In this document: in pieces, positions 9,905-17,503 of the stretch
How the letters are laid out: the number at the start of each line of letters is the position of its first letter
Position numbering within the stretch: the first letter of the stretch is position 1
Origin: Rhizobium sp. L1K21
Lineage (GTDB): Bacteria > Pseudomonadota > Alphaproteobacteria > Rhizobiales > Rhizobiaceae
Assembly (NCBI RefSeq): GCF_024055895.1
Contig: NZ_JAMXLE010000001.1
Location: 558,001-622,000 of the forward strand
Direction: 5' to 3'
DNA: 64,000 nucleotides
The notes under the pieces: model-generated
Told to the model about the DNA's origin: nothing
The model's input: the letters and a program-made list of their open reading frames with translations, nothing else
Database searches by the model: none
Position numbers and translations under genes: made by a program

Positions 9905-9956
9905 GCGGGACACTCCTCCCCAACGAGGAGCTAACTATCTGGAAGGATAGACTGAC
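9905..9956 (+). ncRNA. serC-motif leader RNA (candidate cis-regulator)
   Basis: Two adjacent hairpins precede the serC ATG. Hairpin 1 is CTCCTC (9913-9918) / GAGGAG (9925-9930). Hairpin 2 is CTATC (9935-9939) / GATAG (9946-9950), and its loop and 3' arm carry the Shine-Dalgarno GGAAGG (9941-9946). The serC RNA motif known from alphaproteobacteria has this position and this two-hairpin form with the ribosome-binding site in the second hairpin. A translational control of serC fits; the ligand, if any, is not known to me. Confidence 0.7.
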
Positions 9957-11135
<1,179 letters not shown>

Positions 11136-11144
11136 GCTGATTTC

Positions 11145-11175
11145 CCCCGCCTGAAACGGGCGGGGCTTCCTTTCT
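11145..11175 (+). terminator. Hairpin between serC and serA (terminator or attenuator)
   Basis: CCCCGCC (11145-11151) / GGCGGGG (11159-11165) with a 7-base loop, then the pyrimidine-rich CTTCCTTTCTT rather than a pure T run. It could give partial termination between the two serine genes. Confidence 0.6.
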
Positions 11176-11209
11176 TCAGACAAACGACAATTCTTCAAGG
11201 AGGCCTATC

Positions 11210-12805
11210 ATGGCACCTCGCGTACTCGTATCTGACGCTCTGTCGGAAACCGCCGTCCAGATTTTCCGCGATCGCGGCGTAGACGTCGACTTTCAGCCCA
11301 ACCTTGGCAAGGACAAGGACAAGCTTCTCGAAATCATCGGCAATTACGATGGACTCGCTATCCGTTCTGCGACCAAAGTGACCGAAAAGATCATTGCCGC
11401 TGCCACCAACCTGAAGGTTGTCGGCCGCGCCGGTATCGGTGTCGACAATGTGGATATTCCAGCCGCTTCCAAGCGCGGTATCATTGTTATGAACACGCCG
11501 TTTGGCAATTCCATCACCACGGCGGAACATGCCATTGCGCTGATGTTTGCCGTTGCCCGCCAGCTTCCGGCAGCCGATGCCTCCACGCAGGCCGGCAAGT
11601 GGGAAAAGTCGAAGTTCATGGGTGTTGAAATCACCGGCAAGACCCTGGGTGTGATCGGTGCCGGCAATATCGGCTCCATCGTTTGTGCCCGCGCTATCGG
11701 GCTCAAGATGCACGTTCTCGCCTATGACCCTTTCCTTTCGGCAGAGCGCGCCGAAGAGATGGGCGTGACCAAGGTTGAACTGGACGAACTGTTCGCCAAG
11801 GCTGATTTCATCACGTTGCACGTGCCGATGACGGACAAGACGCGCGGCATCATCGATGCTGCAGCCATTGCCAAGATGAAGGACGGTGTGCGCATCATCA
11901 ACTGCGCCCGTGGCGGTCTCGTCATCGAGAAGGATCTCGCAGACGCATTGAAGGCGGGTAAGGTTGCCGGCGCCGGCTTCGACGTGTTCGAAACCGAACC
12001 TGCGACGGACAGCCCGCTCTTCGGCCTCGAAAACGTGGTCTGCACGCCGCATCTTGGAGCCTCAACCACAGAAGCGCAGGAAAATGTTGCTTTGCAGGTG
12101 GCCGAACAGATGTCTGATTATCTGGTCAAGGGTGCAGTTTCCAACGCGATCAACATGCCGTCGATCACCGCGGAAGAGGCACCGATCCTGAAGCCTTTCG
12201 TGAAGCTGGCAGATTGCCTTGGCGCGTTTGTTGGCCAGGTCACGCGTACGGCCATCAAGGAAATTGAAATTCTCTATGATGGCGCTCCGGCGGAGATGAA
12301 CACCAAGGCGCTGACCAGCGCGTTGCTGGCGGGCCTTATCCGTCCGCAGGTCGCCGATGTGAACATGGTTTCTGCGCCAATCATGGTGAAGGAAAAAGGC
12401 ATCATCGTTTCCGAGGTCAAGCGTGACAAGACTGGCGTTTATGATGGCTATATCAAGCTGACGGTGAAGACCGACAACCAGGTCCGTTCGGTCGCCGGTA
12501 CCGTCTTCTCCGATGGCAAGCCGCGCTTTATCCAGATCAAGGGGATCAACATGGATGCCGATGTCGGTCAGAACATGATCTACATCACCAATACCGACGT
12601 TCCCGGCATGATCGGCTTCATGGGGTCAACGCTCGGTGAGGCCGGCGTCAATATCGCGAACTTCCAGCTCGGACGCGACAAGGAAGGTGGCGATGCGATC
12701 GCACTTCTCTACGTCGATGAGCCGGTCAGTGATGACGTGCTTGCAAAGCTGACGGCGAACGAGGCCATCCGGCAGGCGCAGACTTTGACCTTCAATATCG
12801 ATTGA
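11210..12805 (+). CDS. serA: D-3-phosphoglycerate dehydrogenase SerA
   Basis: First step of serine synthesis, NAD-dependent oxidation of 3-phosphoglycerate. 531 residues, the long form. It has the N-terminal substrate/NAD domains with GVIGAGNIGS (Rossmann loop) and the HVPMTDKTRGIID and INCARGGLV catalytic segments, an intervening domain after residue ~310, and a C-terminal ACT domain (about 455-531, starting at MIYITNTDVPGMIGF) for possible serine feedback. AGGAGG lies six bases before the ATG. Confidence 0.97.
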   Translation: MAPRVLVSDALSETAVQIFRDRGVDVDFQPNLGKDKDKLLEIIGNYDGLAIRSATKVTEKIIAAATNLKVVGRAGIGVDNVDIPAASKRGIIVMNTPFGNSITTAEHAIALMFAVARQLPAADASTQAGKWEKSKFMGVEITGKTLGVIGAGNIGSIVCARAIGLKMHVLAYDPFLSAERAEEMGVTKVELDELFAKADFITLHVPMTDKTRGIIDAAAIAKMKDGVRIINCARGGLVIEKDLADALKAGKVAGAGFDVFETEPATDSPLFGLENVVCTPHLGASTTEAQENVALQVAEQMSDYLVKGAVSNAINMPSITAEEAPILKPFVKLADCLGAFVGQVTRTAIKEIEILYDGAPAEMNTKALTSALLAGLIRPQVADVNMVSAPIMVKEKGIIVSEVKRDKTGVYDGYIKLTVKTDNQVRSVAGTVFSDGKPRFIQIKGINMDADVGQNMIYITNTDVPGMIGFMGSTLGEAGVNIANFQLGRDKEGGDAIALLYVDEPVSDDVLAKLTANEAIRQAQTLTFNID

Positions 12806-12830
12806 TCGTCGATCGCGATCGAATGTGTCG

Positions 12831-12859
12831 AAGCCCGGGTGGAAACGCCCGGGTTTTTT
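12831..12859 (+). terminator. Rho-independent terminator after serA
   Basis: CCCGGG (12834-12839) pairs with CCCGGG (12848-12853), extended by flanking AAG/TTT pairs, followed by six T. Confidence 0.88.
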
Positions 12860-12916
12860 CGTTGTGGTCAGCCTGGCTTTCGTCCGGCAGGCGCGGTTTC
12901 CATACACCAAAAGACC

Positions 12917-12951
12917 CTTCACAAGGGCTTCAAGGTGAGGCCTTTGTGAAG
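12917..12951. repeat. 12-bp hairpin in the serA/fliJ-like intergenic region
   Basis: CTTCACAAGGGC (12917-12928) pairs with GCCTTTGTGAAG (12940-12951) with one G-T wobble and an 11-base loop. No T run follows on either strand. It lies just downstream of the minus-strand FliJ-like gene, so it may end or stabilise that transcript. Confidence 0.55.
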
Positions 12952-12997
12952 AGTGTCGGGTTGTCCGGCGATTGAAGCGTAGAAGAGTTGCGCTCAA

Positions 12998-13348
12998 TCA
13001 GGCGCGGATCTTCTGCGCCTGGTCGCGTTCTTCCAGTGCAGCGGCTTTGGCGTATTCGGCTTCGGCCTCTTCCAGTGCCAGTTCGGCGGCATCCTGCTGC
13101 ACCTTCAGTTCCTTGATGGAGCCCTGAAGGTTGTCAGCACGCTGGCGCGCGGATTTGGCAAAGGTTGGATAGGCGAAGTGATTCGGGTCTGTGATGCCGG
13201 ATTTCTTTTCTTCAAAAGCAATCTGGGCTTCAAGATCCTGATTCATACGCTCAAATTCCGCCATCATCATCTTGAGCTGATCAAGCTGACGGCGTTTGTC
13301 GTTCACCTGAAACTGCTTCAGACGAACAAGGTTCTCACGCGATTTCAT
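12998..13348 (-). CDS. FliJ-like coiled-coil protein
   Basis: 116 residues, almost entirely heptad-rich helix (QLDQLKMMMAEFERMNQDLEAQIAFEEKK, then DAAELALEEAEAEYAKAAAL). Length, composition and position divergent from ctrA match the small FliJ-like protein found next to ctrA in rhizobia and Brucella. FliJ is a cytosolic flagellar export chaperone/stalk; that function is inferred here from family resemblance only. The start at 13348 is chosen over 13402 because GGGAG precedes it and MKSRENLVRLKQFQV is the typical FliJ N-terminus. Confidence 0.7.
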   Translation of the reverse strand: MKSRENLVRLKQFQVNDKRRQLDQLKMMMAEFERMNQDLEAQIAFEEKKSGITDPNHFAYPTFAKSARQRADNLQGSIKELKVQQDAAELALEEAEAEYAKAAALEERDQAQKIRA

Positions 13349-13794
13349 ACGCAATACTCCCAACGAAGTGAGACCTGGGTCATTCCACGCGCCCAAAAAC
13401 ACGGGTCACGCTGGCTCTTGGTGAAAAAACAGTAGTCAATCTTAATAAAATCCTACTGCTGGTAACCTTTCATTTACGAGCTTGGTTAATGATAGCGGTG
13501 ATCTTTTAAGGGTCGGTAAATGCCGGGAAGAATTTTTTCGAAGCGGCAATGCGTGAGTCCGATGAATCACTTAAGCGGATTTCTTAATGTGATGATTCAG
13601 ATTCATGACTTGGGATTCTTGATGGAAAACAGTAGGCTGGAAAAAAAATTTAACATAATTCTAACCTCTTGCCAGAGTGAATCAGAATTTGTTAACCATT
13701 TGCTGTCAGCCTCCAAATCAGTTAACGACTGGATCCGTAGCGCGTAGGGGGCCTCGGGGTTTCTTTTCGGCGGCGGAAAAGGGGACAAGGAAGA
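13349..13794 (+). promoter_or_regulatory. ctrA upstream regulatory region (446 bases without a gene)
   Basis: This is the only gap over 300 bases. It holds six GANTC sites: 13555-13559, 13564-13568, 13594-13598, 13600-13604, 13614-13618 and 13679-13683. It also holds a CtrA-like box TTAA-N7-CTAAC (13650-13665), a TTAACCAT octamer (13692-13699), a GTTAAC (13721-13726) and TTAA pairs at 13571 and 13584 with nine-base spacing. Toward the FliJ-like gene there is a degenerate TTAA-N7-CTAC at 13442-13456. The pattern fits a methylation-sensitive, autoregulated ctrA promoter region. I see no credible ORF; a 75-codon frame at 13520-13747 lacks a ribosome-binding site. Confidence 0.75.
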
Positions 13795-14499
13795 ATGCGG
13801 GTTCTACTTATTGAAGACGATAGCGCTACAGCGCAGAGCATCGAGCTGATGCTGAAGTCCGAAAACTTCAATGTCTACACGACTGACCTCGGTGAGGAGG
13901 GTGTAGACCTCGGCAAGCTTTACGATTACGATATCATCATGCTTGACCTCAATCTGCCGGACATGTCCGGTTACGAGGTTCTTCGCACATTGCGCCTTTC
14001 CAAGGTGAAAACGCCAATCCTGATCCTGTCCGGCATGGCTGGCATCGAAGACAAGGTGCGCGGCCTGGGCTTCGGCGCAGACGATTACATGACCAAGCCT
14101 TTCCACAAGGATGAGCTGGTTGCACGTATCCATGCCATCGTTCGCCGTTCGAAGGGCCATGCTCAGTCGGTTATCACCACGGGTGATCTGGTTGTGAACC
14201 TGGATGCAAAGACGGTTGAAGTCGGCGGCCAGCGCGTTCACCTGACCGGCAAGGAATACCAAATGCTGGAGCTGCTTTCGCTCCGCAAGGGTACCACGCT
14301 CACCAAGGAAATGTTCCTCAACCACCTTTATGGCGGTATGGATGAGCCGGAACTGAAAATCATCGACGTTTTCATCTGCAAGCTGCGCAAGAAGCTGGCA
14401 AATGCTGCAGGCGGCACGAACTACATCGAAACCGTCTGGGGTCGCGGCTATGTGCTGCGCGAGCCGGATGGCAGCACGGAATATCTCGAAACGGCTTAA
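13795..14499 (+). CDS. ctrA: Cell cycle response regulator CtrA
   Basis: A 234-residue OmpR-type regulator. The receiver domain has acidic residues E7-D9, phospho-acceptor D51 in IIMLDLNLP and conserved lysine in MTKPF. The winged-helix domain includes [37 protein letters not shown] and ends in [15 protein letters not shown]. This is the master regulator of the alphaproteobacterial cell cycle. It receives phosphate from CckA through ChpT, which is also in this window, and is held in check by SciP (also here). The C-terminus ends in two alanine-like residues (ETA), in keeping with ClpXP recognition in this family. Confidence 0.98.
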   Translation: MRVLLIEDDSATAQSIELMLKSENFNVYTTDLGEEGVDLGKLYDYDIIMLDLNLPDMSGYEVLRTLRLSKVKTPILILSGMAGIEDKVRGLGFGADDYMTKPFHKDELVARIHAIVRRSKGHAQSVITTGDLVVNLDAKTVEVGGQRVHLTGKEYQMLELLSLRKGTTLTKEMFLNHLYGGMDEPELKIIDVFICKLRKKLANAAGGTNYIETVWGRGYVLREPDGSTEYLETA

Positions 14500-14519
14500 C
14501 AGCCTGATCAAGCTCTTGA

Positions 14520-14546
14520 AAAAGCCCGCCGCAAGGCGGGTTTTTT
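14520..14546 (+). terminator. Rho-independent terminator after ctrA
   Basis: CCCGCC (14525-14530) / GGCGGG (14535-14540) with GCAA tetraloop, A-rich 5' flank and six T. Its stem pairs extend into the A/T flanks. Confidence 0.93.
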
Positions 14547-14562
14547 GCATGATATCTAAGGG

Positions 14563-15273
14563 TTAGTCCTTGATGCCGCAAAGCATTTCGCGTTTGCCGG
14601 CAAAACCGGGGCGGCGCTCCACCTTGAAACCGGCGGTCTGAAGATTTCGGCGCACGAAGCCGGCTGCGGCATAAGTGCCGAACGAACCGCCGGGTCTTGT
14701 GTGGTCATAGACCGCCTGCATGAGTTCCAACGACCACATGTCCGGGTTGCGGGACGGTGCAAAACCGTCGAGATACCAGGCGTCGAATGTCTGTTGCGAT
14801 GTGGCAAGGTTCGACAATGCGTCGCCGCAGATGACGCTCAGGCGAACATTATCATCGAATTCCAGCGATACGATGCCTGAGGGGGTGTCTGGCCATGCCG
14901 CCGCCAGCCTTTCCCGTTCATGCTCTAAAATGGGCCATTGAATGAGCGCTCGTTTGATACTTTCGCGATCCATCGGGAAGAGTTCAAATGAGATGAAGTG
15001 CAGGGAGCCATGGGTCGGAGTGGTGCCTTGAAACGCGCTCCACTGTCGCCAGGTCTCGCAGAAATTCAGGCCTGTCCCGAAACCCAATTCACCGATCACG
15101 CATTCACCGCCCGCCGCCCAGCGTTCATGCAGGTGGTTGGCGTCAATGAAAACATGATCACATTCAGCGCGCCCGTCGGTGCGGCAATAAAAGTGGTCGC
15201 CAAAGGTGGTCGAATAGGGCATATCGCCCTCGTGCCATTCCAGCGGCTGAGGAGAGGTGGTTTCGTTTTCCAT
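14563..15273 (-). CDS. mnmD: tRNA U34 methyltransferase MnmD (MnmC N-domain type)
   Basis: A 236-residue SAM-dependent methyltransferase of the DUF752/MnmC(m) family. It performs the last step of mnm5(s2)U34 formation in tRNA: methylation of the aminomethyl group. Visible hallmarks are DHFYCRTDGRAECDHVFIDANHL near residue 25, the SAM loop VIGELGFGTGLNF, and DAWYLDGFAPSRNPDMWS with FGTYAAAGFVRRNL. In enterobacteria this domain is fused to an FAD oxidase; here it stands alone and diverges from such an oxidase gene. mnmA, which acts on the same nucleotide, lies at the other end of the window. Confidence 0.93.
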   Translation of the reverse strand: MENETTSPQPLEWHEGDMPYSTTFGDHFYCRTDGRAECDHVFIDANHLHERWAAGGECVIGELGFGTGLNFCETWRQWSAFQGTTPTHGSLHFISFELFPMDRESIKRALIQWPILEHERERLAAAWPDTPSGIVSLEFDDNVRLSVICGDALSNLATSQQTFDAWYLDGFAPSRNPDMWSLELMQAVYDHTRPGGSFGTYAAAGFVRRNLQTAGFKVERRPGFAGKREMLCGIKD

Positions 15274-16447
15274 GGTGAATGTCGATAGAGCGGCAGCAGG
15301 GCAAGGTCAATCGGGCGGTCGCGCTTGCGATATCCTGGTGATTGGCGGCGGGATCATGGGGCTTTGGGCTACGCTGAAGGCGGCAGATGCCGGTGCTGCG
15401 GTTTGCCTGGTGGATGCGGGTGCCTTGGGACATGGTGCAAGCTATGGACATCTTGGTGCCTTGATGGCGCACAAGCCGGATGGCTGGAATGCGAAGAAGC
15501 AGTTTCAGTTTGATGCCCTGTTGGAACTCGAGGGAGCCCTGCAGACCTTGGAGGCGCGCACCGGGCTCACATCCGGTTATCGCCGTTCTGGACGCCTCAT
15601 CCCGATGGCAAAGCCACATCATCGGGAGGTTGCCCTGCGCCACGAGGCAGAAGCGCGTGAGAACTGGCGACCAGGCGGGCAGCAGTTTGAGTGGCGGGTA
15701 ACGGATACCCCGCCTGTAGATGGTTGGCCGGATGCCGGCGGATTTCAGAGCGGCTATGTGCTCGATACATTTGCGGCGCGCGCCGCCCCGCGTGCGCTGA
15801 CGTCGCTTTTGATTGCCGCGCTGCGCAATTCTCCATCCGTTCATATTCACGAAGGGGCTGTGGTGTCTTCGCTCAGCGCAGACCAGCGTTCGGCCGTGCT
15901 CGCGGATGGCGCGCGCATTCATTTCAATCACTGCATTGTTGCAGCGGGAAATGGCTCCTTTCCGCTTCTTGAAGCTCTAAGTCCAATCGGTCCGCGCCCT
16001 TTGGGCAAGTCGGTCAAGGGGCAGTCGGCTTTGCTGGCGGCAGATGTGGATCCAGCCCTGCCGCTGATTTTTCTCAATGGTCTTTATGTGATCCCGCATG
16101 AGGGTGGGCAGGTGGCGATAGGCTCCACCAGCGAGACCGAATTTGATGACCCCTATTCAACCGATGGACAGCTGGAAGACCTGATTGCGAAGGCACGCGC
16201 ATTGGTGCCAGCGCTTGAAAATGCTCCCGTTCTGGAGCGTTGGGCGGGATTGCGGCCCAAGGCGGTGGGGCGCGATCCGATGGCAGGGCCGCATCCCGAA
16301 CACGGGCATATTCATGCGTTGACGGGCGGGTTCAAGGTTTCGTTCGGCATTGCCCATCGCTTGGCAGATTGTGTGCTTGGGCCCATTCTCGGTCAGCCCC
16401 ATCCTGCCTTGCCGCAAACCTTCCGGCTGGAAGCGCATCTGGGGTGA
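15272..16447 (+). CDS. FAD-dependent oxidoreductase, MnmC C-domain/DadA type
   Basis: About 391 residues with an N-terminal dinucleotide-binding loop ILVIGGGIMGLWATLKAADAGA and a C-terminal FAD segment (RDPMAGPHPEHGHIHALTGGFKVSFGIAHRLA). This is the D-amino-acid-oxidase fold shared by DadA, ThiO, glycine oxidases and the MnmC oxidase half. Its position back-to-back with mnmD suggests it supplies the MnmC(o) activity (removing the carboxymethyl group of cmnm5U), but a general amine oxidase is possible. The ATG at 15272 overlaps the mnmD start in the palindrome CATG. An in-frame GTG at 15257 is the alternative. Confidence 0.75.
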   Translation: MVNVDRAAAGQGQSGGRACDILVIGGGIMGLWATLKAADAGAAVCLVDAGALGHGASYGHLGALMAHKPDGWNAKKQFQFDALLELEGALQTLEARTGLTSGYRRSGRLIPMAKPHHREVALRHEAEARENWRPGGQQFEWRVTDTPPVDGWPDAGGFQSGYVLDTFAARAAPRALTSLLIAALRNSPSVHIHEGAVVSSLSADQRSAVLADGARIHFNHCIVAAGNGSFPLLEALSPIGPRPLGKSVKGQSALLAADVDPALPLIFLNGLYVIPHEGGQVAIGSTSETEFDDPYSTDGQLEDLIAKARALVPALENAPVLERWAGLRPKAVGRDPMAGPHPEHGHIHALTGGFKVSFGIAHRLADCVLGPILGQPHPALPQTFRLEAHLG

Positions 16448-16542
16448 AAATGCTCGACAAGCTTTCAGGCGCGCAATAGGTTTTGACCGATTGGACAAAT
16501 GACATTTGCTGTCTTCCCGGCATCTTCTTTCGAGGCATGAAT

Positions 16543-17469
16543 ATGATTGTTGAAACTGGCACCCCGCGTGATCTCATTGGTTATGGCCGCAACACGCCTG
16601 ACCCGAAATGGCCAGGTGGTGCACATGTGGCGGTGCAGTTTGTGATCAACTATGAAGAGGGCGGCGAGAGTTGTATTCTGGATGGTGATCCGGCCTCGGA
16701 AAATCTGCTTTCGGAAATCGTTGGTGCGGCACCCTGGCCGGGGCAGCGAAACCTGAATATGGAATCGATTTACGAATATGGGTCGCGGGCCGGTTTCTGG
16801 CGACTGCATCGTATGTTTACCGGGCTCAATGTGCCGGTGACAGTCTATGGGGTGACGCTTGCCATGGCTCGCAATCCCGAGGCCGTGGCGGCGATGAATG
16901 AGGCCGGCTGGGAAATTGCCTCGCACGGCTATCGCTGGCTTGAATACAAGGATTTCCCCGAAGAGGTCGAGCGTCAGCACATTCTGGAGGCGGTGCGCCT
17001 GCACACCGAAGTTGCCGGTGAACGGCCCTATGGGATGTATCAGGGCAAGCCCTCCGACAATACGCTCAAACTGGTGATGGAGGAGGGCGGTTTCCTCTAT
17101 TCGTCGGACAACTATTCTGACGACCTGCCCTTCTGGGTTCCTGGCCTGGATGGCAAGCCGTTCCTGATTATCCCCTACACCCTGGAGACAAACGACATGC
17201 GTTTTGCCACACCGCAGGGGTTCAATGCGGGAGACCAGTTCTTCAACTACCTGAAAGATGCCTTCGACACGCTCTATGAAGAGGGCAAGGACGGTGCGCC
17301 GAAAATGATGTCGGTGGGCTTGCATTGCCGTCTTGTCGGGCGGCCGGGACGTGCGGCTGCGCTGAAGCGTTTTCTGGAATACGTCCTCTCCCATGACAAG
17401 GTTTGGATACCAAAGCGCATCGATATTGCTCGTCACTGGCACGAGCATCACAAGCCGTTGATACTGTAG
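16543..17469 (+). CDS. puuE: Allantoinase PuuE (polysaccharide-deacetylase-like)
   Basis: A 308-residue metal-independent allantoinase that opens allantoin to allantoate. The family N-terminus PRDLIGYGRNTPDPKWPGGAHVAVQFVINYEEGGE is clear, as are EYGSRAGFWRLHRMF, EIASHGYRW and GMYQGKPSDNT of the modified NodB fold. The ATG at 16543 has GAGG seven bases upstream; ATG 16537 and an upstream frame to 16483 are possible. It is the first purine gene in the window, but a glycosyltransferase gene and phoX separate it from uraD. Confidence 0.93.
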   Translation: MIVETGTPRDLIGYGRNTPDPKWPGGAHVAVQFVINYEEGGESCILDGDPASENLLSEIVGAAPWPGQRNLNMESIYEYGSRAGFWRLHRMFTGLNVPVTVYGVTLAMARNPEAVAAMNEAGWEIASHGYRWLEYKDFPEEVERQHILEAVRLHTEVAGERPYGMYQGKPSDNTLKLVMEEGGFLYSSDNYSDDLPFWVPGLDGKPFLIIPYTLETNDMRFATPQGFNAGDQFFNYLKDAFDTLYEEGKDGAPKMMSVGLHCRLVGRPGRAAALKRFLEYVLSHDKVWIPKRIDIARHWHEHHKPLIL

Positions 17470-17503
17470 CCTCGCGCAAGCTGGGTGAGGCATTTTCCGG
17501 TGT

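Noticed and set aside
13571-13587. TTAA-N9-TTAA as a CtrA box
   Set aside because: The spacing is nine, not seven, so it does not meet the CtrA consensus, though it is noted as part of the region.
13520-13747. 75-codon frame in the ctrA promoter region
   Set aside because: No ribosome-binding site, sits over GANTC and CtrA sites, and the protein has no known pattern.
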